From: Carya illinoinensis
Lineage: Eukaryota > Streptophyta > Magnoliopsida > Fagales > Juglandaceae
Reading direction: 5' to 3'
Assembly: GCF_018687715.1 (NCBI RefSeq)
Contig: NC_056755.1
Span: 39,799,501-39,863,500, forward strand
DNA: 64,000 bases
In this document: one piece after another, positions 40,088 to 51,109 of the stretch
How positions within the stretch are numbered: the first letter of the stretch is position 1
Layout of the letters: every line of letters starts with the position of its first letter
The notes under the pieces: model-generated
What the model was told of the DNA's origin: nothing
Seen by the model: only the letters and a program-made list of their open reading frames with translations
Databases searched by the model: none
Program-made: the position numbers and the translations under genes

Positions 40088-40088
40088 G
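40027..40088 (+). repeat. (AG)n microsatellite
   Basis: About 30 AG units, ending ATAGAGAGG, between the antisense cassette and the 3' LTR. Confidence 0.95.
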
Positions 40089-40409
40089 GTTAACGACTTA
40101 ATTTTGAGGAATTCTCTACTAACTTTGGTATTTACAAGAACACTTAAAGTATATCGCCTATGTTTTTCTAAAGAAGAGTTTCGGAAGATTATTTACTTGA
40201 AGTTTTAGATTTGGAGAGTATGTCGATACAACTTGGCCAACCATGTGGAAAGAAGTATATTATAATTGTTGATTAAGTAAAAGAGTTAAGGAATGACATA
40301 ATCTCAAAAGCAAATATATACGGGATAGACACCAGGTTGGTAAGCAACACCAATTATTTAACTTGTTATTTCTTACTTACTTCAATTTCGAGGACGAAAT
40401 CGTTTTTTT

Positions 40410-40420
40410 AGGAGGGGAGA
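40410..40420 (+). other. Polypurine tract of the LARD
   Basis: AGGAGGGGAGA, one base before the 3' LTR, where plus-strand DNA synthesis is primed. Confidence 0.9.
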
Positions 40421-40421
40421 T

Positions 40422-43400
40422 TGTAACAGCCCGCTAGAAAATTCAATTGTGGAATTTCTTTTGAACTTAGGAACCTCGTGAAAACCCCATAAGTTTTCAC
40501 GAATCCATTAATCGTATAGGTTTTTGTCTAACTACATAGTTAGTGTTATTATTTACTATGGTATCAGAAGTGTGTTTTTGATTATTGGAGATAGTTAGAA
40601 GTGTCAAAATGTATTATGGTTTGTGCCATTAGACTCGGAGGGTTATTTAAAGTCTTATGGCGCAGTAACATTTTTTCATATTTTCGGACAAAACGTCTGT
40701 TCAAAACTGTAGATATTATTGGATAAAAAGAAATATCTTGAGGTAATTTTCATGAATATTATTGGGTAAAAATATTTTGAGTTGATTTTATAGATATTAT
40801 TAGATAAAAATATCTTAAGTTGATTTTTTGTAGATACTATTGGATAGAATATTATGAGATAATCTTTTATAGATATTTTGGGTAGGAGAAAACTACACTC
40901 AACTCTCAACTCCAGCCACATCTCTTCCATATCTCATCCATAAGTATCTCTAGCCACCTCTCCCCACGAAATTATCTTCATTTACACTTTCCATTGAAAT
41001 AATATCAAACACTCTCTCTCTCTGACAGCTTTTAGGAGGTCTTTTGCACACCCATTTCGAAGCTTTTGTAAGTATTTTATCATAAAGTCTCCTTCATATA
41101 AGTTGTTACTTTTTTAGTCTAGTTTACGTGAATATCTTATTTGTCCCATTTGAAGATAATTTGGTCAGTCAAATATTGTACAAACTATAGAAAGGTCATT
41201 CTGGGAGATAAACTGGAGAATATGTTATAGTTTGGAGTTTTTGACCAAGCTAATGGATAGATATTGGTCCGAAATGTTTATGGAGTATTGTTAACATGTG
41301 TATATGATTATTGGTTGAGGATTTTTGCATGATTAAAGGTTTTGATGAAAGATTTTCTTAGATTTAGAAACTTAGAAACTGAAAGAGGAAAAACAGTTTC
41401 TGTTTTGAGAAAGTTTAACTTTTTGGTGGTCTAAACCTATTCCAATGACTTTGATAATTTTATTGGAGGATCCTAAGCATCTTATATACATGTTATATTA
41501 TTATTTTGAAGATATTTGATGTTAGTTTCAAAGATATGAAATTTTATGCAAAGAGATATTCAGATAAGCCAAAGTGTGGATATTCTTGGCTAAATTTATG
41601 TTTTGATTAATTTCTAACCATGTGATCTTGAATTAGAAGCTTATATATATTTTAGGACATCTTTTTAAACCCTGTGATGGTTTGGTTTGAAGATCATACA
41701 TTTATAAGTCATAGATCAAGAGATTTATCAAAACTAGTTGAGGAAAAAGTTTCTGTTTTTGGACTAAGTGTAAAGCCAAAAACTTCAAATGTTATTTTGT
41801 GATTTTGATGACTTTAGTTTGATGATTTAAAGCATGGTTGATGTTAGGATGATATTATGAATATGTTAGAAGTAAGATTTGATTTTTGAAATTCTTGGAG
41901 ATGTTTTGATTTAAAATCAAAACTTGTGATTCAAGTGCTTGGATCTTTTTACAAAAAAAGTTTGGTGTTGATTATTAGCTTTTTCTAAATGGATGTTTTA
42001 AGTATGGTTTTGAACTTAGGATTGGAAGATGTTTGTTGCAAAAATTTTGGTTTAAGTATGAGTTTTGAAGTTGGAAGGAATTGCAACAAAAATCAAGGGA
42101 AATAGCCTATGGATGTTTCGGCCATAGTGTGTTTTTCATAGTTGTGTTTTGTTTTAAATTTTTCTGAGTTGATATTTAAGTTTAGGATAAAATTTACATG
42201 AGAAATGTAAATTTTGGAAACTTTTGAAGTTAGTATGCAAAATCCTTAAGTTATGGGTAAAACAGTCATTTTCCCACATGTAGAGAGTAAAATGAAAATT
42301 TTACTCTTTAAGTTAGTATTTTTCATATTTCAAATTATTAGTGATTTAGTTCTAACTTTTAGAATCACTAATTACAGCTCCTCGTGATCGCACTTGAAGT
42401 TTTATAAAAAAACGCGGAGATCGAGGTAAGTTAGCTTTTAACTTACTAGCAGTCTACTGTGTATGTGTGCTAAGTAAAGGAACTACAGTGTATGTATGTG
42501 TGTTATCATATATGTCATGCCATGCCAAGTTATCACGTAATTGTCTATTATACAGAATTTATTCTGTCATCAATTTTTATCTGTTACATAATATATTCTG
42601 TCATGTATTACTGTACCTTACAAGTACGTGATGCTAAGTATGTCATCTATTACATGTATGTCAAGTCATGTAATATTCACTGTTGCAAGTATGTCATGTT
42701 AAATATGTTGTCTATTATATGTTATGCCATGTTACGAAATGTTTCTATCTCAAGTTAGTCATGTATTTCAAGTTATGTTCAAGTCACGTTATGTTACGTC
42801 AGGGCTTCAGTCATTTCGTATTCCAGTCACGTTTCATCTTGATTACTTATGTATGGGGTCACGGCAATTGTGGCACATACACTACGTGAGACACAGCAAT
42901 TGTGACACGTAGAATACATGGGGCCACAACAACTGTGGAGTATGTATGTAAGCAGTTAAAGAATAAGTTTCCGTAGAATACATTGGGCCACAACAATTAT
43001 GGAGTATGTATTTACACGTAGAATACATGAGGTCACAACAACTGTGGAGTATGTATTTTTCATGTTAAGTCAAGTTTGTGTAGAATACATGGGGCCACAA
43101 CAACTGTGGAGTATGTATTTTTCATGTTAATTCAAGTTTCAAAACAAGTTCATGCTAAGTCAAGTTTCAGATCAAGTTCATGTCAAGTCAAGTTCAGTTC
43201 ATGTTTCAATTTAAGTTATGTCAATTATGCTATGTTATATTCCAAGTTATGCTTTAATTACTTATGAATTTGATTATGCATTTATACTTTTACTGTCATC
43301 CATGCATCATTAGCTTGTGTGGAAGTTTTTTGTTAACTTACTGAGATTTGTAATCAAATCTCACTTTGGTAGTCCCAACTACCATTCCCCCCGAATGGTA

Positions 43401-43812
43401 GATCTTGTTACAGGACCTGAAGGAAAATCAGGAGCTGATCAACTAGACACAGTTGACTAAGTGACGGTGCGACATAAATGTTGATATAGTAATTAATGTA
43501 AATTACTACTTGTACGATTGAGTTGCATCTCTACTACTTTTTGGATCATAACCATTTTAGACTAGTGTTGTGATCTTAGTTGTTCAATGGATTTTTATGT
43601 ATGAAGTATGTTTTAAGCATTTGAGATATTTTCAATTTGGTGCATAGTATTGCTAAAGAAAAAATTTATCCGCTGCGAATATTGCATATTGTTAGATGCA
43701 TGTTAGGAATATTGCATCTTATATGTCATGAACGGGGGCAGGTAACCTTGTGTTGCATGTCTCGACGCTTCAAATGTTCGTCCGATCCCAAACGGAATTT
43801 GGGGGCGTCACA
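40422..43812 (+). repeat. 3' LTR of the LARD
   Basis: Near-identical to 34691-38119. It is 38 bp shorter, mainly because it has four hairpin units instead of five. Confidence 0.93.
42913..43119 (+). repeat. Tandem hairpin units x4 in the 3' LTR
   Basis: Units start at 42913, 42977, 43022 and 43084. The unit that follows an ACACGTAAAATACATAGG start in the 5' LTR (37391) is absent. Base changes in the third unit (ATGAGGTCACA) weaken one arm. Confidence 0.88.
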
Positions 43813-44030
43813 CATATAACTTCCAAGTAATTACAACTTTGCTCTTTGATCTTATTACATGCACAATACTAACTCAAATGGCATTTTATGTCATTTCTAC
43901 ATTTAAAAAAAAAAAACACTTTGTATATTGTTTCTAAACAAATATACCATATTTAAAAGTATTTTAAATATATGATTACCATACAGTAAATAACTTTTTA
44001 TCTTATTAGTTAAACTCTACAACTAAGTGC
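43813..44030 (-). mobile_element. Family C TIR element, second half, interrupted by the LARD
   Basis: The reverse complement reads AGTTTAACTAATAAG, AAAAGTTATTTACTG, then AATATGGTATATTTGTTTAGAAA and ends GAAGTTATATG at the target duplication. It matches the first half of the copies starting at 44031 and 44665, so this and 34461-34690 are one element split by the LARD. It is head-to-head with the next copy. Confidence 0.7.
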
Positions 44031-44620
44031 ATGTTTAGGATTGTAGTGAGTAATTTAGCTTTTAGCTTAAGACTTATAGTTACAGAGTTTAAATAATAAG
44101 TACTATTATTAAAAAGCTATTTACTGTTTGGAAATCATGTGTTTAAAGTACTTTCGAATATATTATATTTATTTGTAAAAAAATTTAAAATGTATTTTCT
44201 GAAGTAAAAATGATATAAAAGTCATTTAATTTTTTAAAAATCACAACCATATTCTTGATAGAAATCAAATTTTATAATAATTAAACAATGAAAATAACCT
44301 AATAGAATTTTCAATAAGTATAAAGAAAAAAAAAAAAAAAACCCTTCAAAGAAGCATAAGTGAAATAGTAACACAATTTTACATAAGATAAGAGTTAAGT
44401 TGTAATTATATGAAAGTTGTATAGATATTTTCATTTATTGATAAATTTTTTAAAGTGTAACTATTTCAGAATATCTGAAAAAGTAAGTTTGAGCATACTT
44501 ATTAGCTTTTTTTTATTAATATTAAAAAGTAATTTAATATGTGTAAATCAAACAACTTGCTTTTATTATTAAAGTACTTTTACAATGATTTAAACACCTT
44601 TTAAGTCTCCTAACATGGTT
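44031..44620 (+). mobile_element. Family C TIR element, copy 2
   Basis: Starts CATGTTTAGGATTGTAGTGAG and runs through AAAAAGCTATTTACTGTTTGG and CATTTATTGATAAATTTTTTAAAG to TTAAGTCTCCTAACATGG. Same order of blocks as copy 3; ends are only partly inverted. A (TTC)n run follows at 44634-44656. Confidence 0.6.
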
Positions 44621-44664
44621 GATTATTAACTTCTTCTTCTTCTTCTTCTTCTTCTTTTTAAAGA

Positions 44665-45144
44665 AAGTATATGTTTGAAATTGCGGTAAAAAATATAGTT
44701 TATAGTTTTAGGACTTATAACTTATAATTTAAGTAATAAATTCTACTATTAAAAAGTTATTTACTGTTTAATAACTATAAGTTTAAGACACTTTTAAATA
44801 TGTTACGTTTGTTTGAAAATAAATTAAAAAATTGCTTTATGAGGTAAAAATGATAATTATTTGAATTTTTAAAAATTATAATCATATTTTTGAAAGTTTG
44901 AAAGTTGTAATTATTTTGAAGTTGTATGGTATTTTCGTCCATTGATAGTTTTTTTAAAATTTAGATTATTTTATGCATTATCTGGAAAAACACATTTGAG
45001 AAAAAAAATCATTTCCTCAAGCGTACCTTTTATCTAAGATTAAAAATGTTTTAATATGAAACATCCAAGCAATTTAATTTTTCCATTAAAAAACTTTTAA
45101 GATTATTTAAACACTTTTTAAAACTCCTATCACAATTCCAAACA
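44665..45144 (+). mobile_element. Family C TIR element, copy 3
   Basis: Left end ATGTTTGAAATTGCGG and right end CTCCTATCACAATTCCAAACA are inverted with mismatches. Core blocks: AAAAAGTTATTTACTGTTTAATAACTATAAG, TATGTTACGTTTGTTTGAAA, CGTCCATTGATAG and CACATTTGAGAAAA. No ORF. Confidence 0.65.
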
Positions 45145-47080
45145 ACCTATATCTCTTTATTGAAATAATTCTACCCAACCTTTTTGAATGGAGATATCGG
45201 GCTCTAACTAGGGAAGGTTTCCAAGTCTAATCGATCTCTCCCCAATTACTAGTGTATCCTAAATAATTAGCTACCAATAATTTCAAAGCTAATCCACCTC
45301 TAATCCCTCTGACCAAATTTATCCTATTGTAACTCAGATATGAAATTATCTTTCATTTTTTACTCATTGTTATTTTCTAGGATAAATAAATAAAAAGTCA
45401 AATACCAACCTTACTAGTTTACAATAGGATAAAGTATTGTAATCCACTGAGATAAATCAAAAGTCATATCAATTTGTGTGTTTATTTTTATGTAATCTAT
45501 TTGTAACTAAAATATTTTCCTTCTTAGAATAGATTGAGATTCTCTAAAATTCTTATTCAAGTATTAGATTTTGGAAAGAGACATAACTATGTATTGATCT
45601 TATAATATTTAGCTTCGATTTGGCCACTACGATTTCTCATCTCAAATATAAAATTATCATCTTATCATTACAACCTTTTCAAATCTCCGTACAAAATATA
45701 ATAAACAATTCAACTTTTTTTTTAACCTTTTCAAGTCTCAAAATAATAATATTATTAACATATAATATTTTAATATTTCATCTTAAAACTTAAAATTCTT
45801 ATTTCAGAATTCTCAATGGTCAAACCGAACCTTTTTGCTACTTGTTTAAAGTTTTTGAACATTATTAATTATTGTAAGATCGATGAACATGTATACCATG
45901 CCGATGTTCATCTAAAATATATTTAGATTCTAATTATGCGGATGTCATATATGAAGACAAATCATACACAATAATTGAGCTCAAATTATGCTAATATAAG
46001 ATCTTCCAAACAAGAAAATACATCATTCTTGACAACATTTGGGTTCAATCTTCCTAGAAACTACGTATGAATGTATATAATTAGACAGGGACAGGGAGAC
46101 GCCAGCCACAAGAATCAAAAGTTAATTCGGGGTTGTTGAAAACTCCCTTTCAAGATAGTGCAAATTCATTAAACAATAAAAGAGCAAAAACATGAAAAGG
46201 ACTTTCTTGGCTTCGCCCAATATTTGATTTGGTGGGCCCGTCTGAAGAATAAATTCTGGTCATTAATTTACGAAAAGATATATTCATCAATTATTTTTTT
46301 ATCATCTTTTTATTATCTCATGACGTGATATTAGATGATAAATTCATAAGTAAAATATAATAAATAATTTTAAATTATCTAATATCATATTATGAGATGA
46401 TAAGAATTTTGATAATGAGTAATATTACTCTTTTATTATCAAATCGGTGTATAAAATTTACATAATAAAGTATTTATATAACATAATTTTATTTAAAATT
46501 TAAATTTTATAAATTAAATCTTATAATTTAAATAATATAGATTATGTGTTCTAAGCACCGATTTGAGAATTGAATAACTCTTTAAATAATATAGATAGTG
46601 TGCTCTAAGTACATGCAATCTGCATCATTAACTAAATGGAGCAAATAGACAACAAGATAAGTTTAGTGAATAATTAAATAGATATCCACTTTTTAACAAA
46701 GCAAATAAAAAAATTAATGGATATAAGCCAATATTATAGAGTTTTGTTATATATAAGCACAGTTAGACACTAATTTTATTATATATAAGCACAGTTACGC
46801 ACTAATTTATGTACCAATATTGATTTATTCATACTTAAGATTTAAATTAACATTATTTTTAATAAAATCTATTTTTTGACCAATCATATCACATTGATGC
46901 ACATATTAGTACATAATTATGATTGTAAGTATATTTTTCCATATTAATAAGATAGTACTGTATAAAACAAAACAACAGAAGCTCTAATTTGTTTCACTTG
47001 GTGGATGTTTAGTATGCAGATTAAGGCTTGGAACTCTACAACATTGGTTATTTTGTTATTTTTCAAAAATAAGAAATAAT
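45145..47080. other. Gene-free AT-rich DNA
   Basis: Contains the family A MITE at 45612-45830 and an inverted repeat at about 46308-46405 (TATTATCTCATGACGTGATATTAGATGATAA against TTATCTAATATCATATTATGAGATGATA), probably another MITE. 46850-46920 has the small repeat with TTGACCAATCATATCACATTGATG. No gene recognised. Confidence 0.5.
45612..45830. mobile_element. MITE, family A copy
   Basis: Ends TTCGATTTGGCCACTAC and AATGGTCAAACCGAAC are inverted; the reverse-oriented family A core lies between (AATATAATAAACAATTCAAC). Confidence 0.7.
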
Positions 47081-47400
47081 TTATTCTTTGTGTGTGAGTG
47101 TGTATGTATATATATATATATATACTGCACAATCTAATCATCGAGAGGGAGGCTTCCACCTTGATCTTCTCCAAGGATGGTGGCCTTCGCTGCATGAACC
47201 AACTTCAAGCAACGCGTGTTTTGTGTTTTGGTTGTGCCGGCCACTACGTCTACCCTCATTGCTCACTTTGCCAAGGAGAGAGTGGGTCCTATCCGCCATC
47301 AGCCTCAAGTGCTCTTTTGTCCTAGCAAGATTGATTTGACCATTTTCCACGAGGGTGGAGGGTAGACACTAGACGCCCCCATGATGGCCATGATAATGGT
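47081..47400 (+). other. Possible gene fragment with Cys/His-rich translation, unassigned
   Basis: After a (TA)n run (47107-47127), a GC-richer 230-bp stretch is open in three frames. One plus frame (47131-47325) gives VLCFGCAGHYVYPHCSLCQ, with Cys and His spaced a little like a zinc-binding site. I do not recognise it, and the sequence around it is AT-rich and non-coding. Confidence 0.25.
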
Positions 47401-48507
47401 GACGAAATGTGATTTGAACAATGAAAGCTAAATATAGTTTTAAGAGTATGCAGATAGAGCGGTGCAACGCTAAAACTTACCGCTAATTAGCTCTTTTTCT
47501 TTTCTTTTTTTTAAGTTTTTCTTTTCACATTTTTTTAATATTTTTAAATATTCTTAAAAAATAAAAAAATAAACCAATATATTTAAAATCACTTCTTTAA
47601 TTATTAAATAAAAAAAATTTTGCAAAACGGTCAATGTAGAGAGCAAAGTAATTTTTTCCATATAGATAATTCCACGCATTATTTTTTAGAAAAACGAGAT
47701 ATATTATTAAAAAAATGAACTTTTACATTTGGGTCTTAGATTTGTCTTTTTTTTTTTTTTTTTAAATGACTTTTCAGAGTTTACATACCTATAACAGTAT
47801 AAATAATTTCCATTCTTGAGCTTATAAACCGGGGGCAAGAATAATACTCAAGAATACCAAATACAATTTTCTTCCTTGAACTCTCTAGATTTGTAGGCAC
47901 TAAGCATTCTTAATGATGAAAATTAGAAAGCACATATCTCATTGTAAGTGGACATGATATGCTAGCTCCTACAAATCTCACACAAGAAATGTAGAGGATC
48001 CATGGGAAACACAGAAGTAATGGTTTTAAGGAAAAGCATGTTTCCTGAGAACCGAATATAAATAAATTCTTATCAACAATCGAGAAAATAGAGACAATTA
48101 TTGAGAGAAAGGCATAATAATAATGGGACGGCAATGATGGAGATGAAACCTAGCTAGTAATTCCCATAACGGAGATCAAACGCGTTAAGGTTTGACACAA
48201 AAGGATTCTTATAACTTCCAGCTTAAGAAATTCTAGCTGACCATATTGAGAAATACATTAATGATACAACAAAATCATGCAAAATAATGTGCTCTCTTGC
48301 CCACCTCATAAGTGTATCTTATGCCAAAATTTCAAAACACTTCCGCTGATCCCCACAACTAAATTAATTTGCTTGGTAAATTACTCGGGACTCCCATGGT
48401 TTAGTAAAAGGGAGGAGAAATTTTCTATTCTTCGGTACGTAGATAAATGAGTAATTTTAGATTGTGCAAATTCAATACAATCCATTTGAGAAAATATAGG
48501 ATCTATA

Positions 48508-48573
<66 letters not shown>

Positions 48574-48750
48574 ATATATATAAACACACAAAGCCTTTTC
48601 GTGTAGGTACAAGATATGCTTAACTCTTTTTTTTCAAAGAGACTGTTCGAAACTTGGGACATCAGATCATACAAATCATTTTCCTCAATAAATATATGTA
48701 ACAAAATTCAAGATGAGAGAAACACGTGACTAATCAAGCAAGTGAGTATT
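47401..48750. other. Gene-free AT-rich DNA with (TA)n
   Basis: A long (TA)n run at about 48512-48582 broken by one TTTA. Otherwise AT-rich with T-tracts near 47745-47763; no coding region. Confidence 0.6.
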
Positions 48751-48753
48751 AAG

Positions 48754-48946
48754 GTCTCGTTTGATTACACAAATAAGATAAGAGGCGATAATATAAAAGT
48801 TGAAAGTTGAATAAAATATTATTAAAATATAATTTTTCTTGATATTATTTGTATTTTAGAATTTAAAAAATTTGAATTATTTATTATATTTTGTGTGAAA
48901 ATTTGAAAAAATTAAAATGATATATTTTGATCTGTGTAACCAAACC
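48754..48946. mobile_element. MITE, family A copy
   Basis: Inverted ends GTTTGATTACACA and TGTGTAACCAAACC around the forward core (AGTTGAATAAAATATTATT, AATTATTTATTATATTTTGTGTG). Confidence 0.7.
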
Positions 48947-49063
48947 AATTTATACCAAGTCTTTATAAAATTATCTAATTTTTCTAAAAAAACTCAAAAT
49001 TCTGACCCCATTTTTTTTTTTTTTTTTTGATAAGAAACAGTTACTTCATTCAAAAAAACCAAA

Positions 49064-51109
49064 TTACAGATGAGAGAGATCAAGCCAACAGACTTGAGAA
49101 AGAAAAGGAGGGACAGACCCCATCCACATCTCCAACTCATCTACGGACCAGGCATGTCTTGCCAAGGTATGAGCTACTTGATTGCCACTACGTAATACAT
49201 GTTGAACCTTATAGTCATCAAACAAGCTAAGTAAATGCCGTATCTCCTGTATGACGTTGCCTTGAGCAGATAACAGTGCTGTGTTTGCAGTCAGCGCTTC
49301 AACCATGAGTAAGCAATCACTTTCAAGCACCACTTTTGAGATCCCCAAGTGCAACGTAAACTGAAGACCCCGTAACATTGCTAAGGCCTCCACGGATTCA
49401 GGTTCATGGAGCTCGTGCTCAACTTTACTAACAGCCATGAGAATATTACCTCCATCATCCCTAACCACAACCCCTACGCCAGCCTTTCTAAGGTTGAAAA
49501 AAACCGCAGCATCCACATTAATCTTGAAGAAACCAGATGGGGGAACACACCAACAGCCTAATTTCTGCATTAGAAGACTTGGTTCAGAGGTTGGGGAGGT
49601 TTTTGTCTTTTGTAAACCGAGAGCATGGTGGGCAGCCTGCATAGGACTCAGGGGAGAGTGCTCAATAAACCACTTATTCCTCCTATACCAGAATGACCAC
49701 GCTATTAGAAAGAATCTGCAAAGGAGATTTTGGTCCCCCCTGATTGCAAAAAACAGAGCAGCTTGATCCATTGTGCATTGCTCAGACAGCTCAGCTACCT
49801 CGGGTAATAGCTGCTTCCATGTGTTCTTGATGTCTGGGCAATATAGCACGGCATGGGCTATATCTTCTGTGGGATGATTACAGAACTCGCAGGTGGTGTT
49901 CTCTATAATCTTCCTCTTGTATAGGTGTAGCTTGGATGGTAGGCTATCATTGCAAATTCTCCATGCAAACACTCTGACTTTGTTGGGAACTTGCATTTTC
50001 CAGATAGCTTTCCACAGTTTCTGGTTTTGGCAGGCATTAGAGCTCTCGGCAGCTTCCTGTTTGAGTATAGCCTTGAAGAATCTGTAGCCACTTCGAACAC
50101 TAAAAACCCCACTTTTCTCATGCCGCCACATCCATACATCTTCATGTTGGCCCGGACTGAGGAGTATTTTCAGGATATCAGAAGAAACTTTTGGATTGAA
50201 GAGAGCTCTAACCTTTGGAACATCCCACCTTTGTGTCTCTTCATTTATCAAGGTTTCTACTCTTGCTGTAGTATCCCTCTCCTCATGACCATGTTCCTCA
50301 TTCAATAGCAAACCGTGCCCTGGAACCCAAATGTCTTGCCAAATCCGTGCCTTAGCTCCATTCCCGATTCTCCATTGGCACCCTTTTTCCAGCATGTTTC
50401 TGCTCTCCCAGATTCCTCTCCAGGTATATGAGGAGTTGTGGCCCAACTGGGACTCAAAGAAAGAGGAGTTAGGAAAGTACTTTGCCTTGTACAGCCTGTG
50501 AATTAAAGAGTCTTCAGACTTGAGAACCCTCCAGGCCTGTTTTGCTAGAAGGGCCAAATTGAACATCTTGAGATCTCTAAATCCCATCCCACCCTTTGAT
50601 TTTTGGACACACAACTTTTCCCATGATATCCAGTGAATTTTTCTCCCTTCCTTTCGTTGTCCCCACCAGAATCGAGCCATCATTTTCTCGATTTCTCGGC
50701 ATAAGACTGTTGGAAGTTTAAAACAACTCATCGCAAAGGATGGGATTGAGCAAGCAACAGCTTTTAATAGTACCTCACGACCCCCTTGGGATAATAGTTT
50801 TTCCTTCCAGCTTTGGAGCCTCTTCCATACTCTATTCTTAATTTCAGCAAAGGCGACAGTTTTAGCTTTCCCCACAATTGGAGGTAAGCCAAGGTATTTC
50901 TCATATTGTTGTATTGTACTCCCCCCCCACATAGCCATGATGGAGTCTCTCGTACTAGTAGGCACATTAGAGCTAAAAATCATGGCTGTCTTCTGCTTAT
51001 TAATCATCTGACCAGAGGCTTGTTCATACCTCCTCAGCAAAACTTGTATGTTAACTGACGTTGCCACATCCGCATTACAGAAAACGATGGAGTCATCAGC
51101 AAAGAGCAT
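49064..51109 (-). pseudogene. LINE ORF2, C-terminal part: RT palm end, zinc-binding, RNase H
   Basis: Continues in the shifted frame with the catalytic LFADDSIVF box, thumb region (KYLGLPPIVGK), the zf-RVT domain (LWKAIWKMQVPNKVRVFAWR...CEFCNHPTEDIAHAVLYC), and an RNase H of the RVT_3 type (FKINVDAAVF, PESVEALAMLRGL, VLESDCLLM, GNQVAHTLARHA). Open for 681 codons to the stop at 49064. RNase H at the C-terminus is common in plant L1 elements. Confidence 0.93.

Larger units (their letters stand above)
34691..43812 (+). mobile_element. Tekay-like Ty3/Gypsy LARD, complete, with CATAT target duplication
   Basis: CATAT flanks both ends (34686-34690 and 43813-43817). LTRs 34691-38119 (3429 bp) and 40422-43812 (3391 bp) start TGTAACAGCCCG and end GGGGGCGTCACA. 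A primer-binding site TGGTATCAGAGC (38123-38134) follows the 5' LTR and a polypurine tract AGGAGGGGAGA (40410-40420) precedes the 3' LTR, itself preceded by TTTCGAGGACGAAAT, typical of Tekay/Del chromoviruses. The internal region is only 2.3 kb and has no intact gag or pol, so it depended on another element for movement. LTRs are nearly identical apart from scattered substitutions and one repeat-unit difference, so insertion is fairly young. Lineage is inferred from the terminal motifs. Confidence 0.93.
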
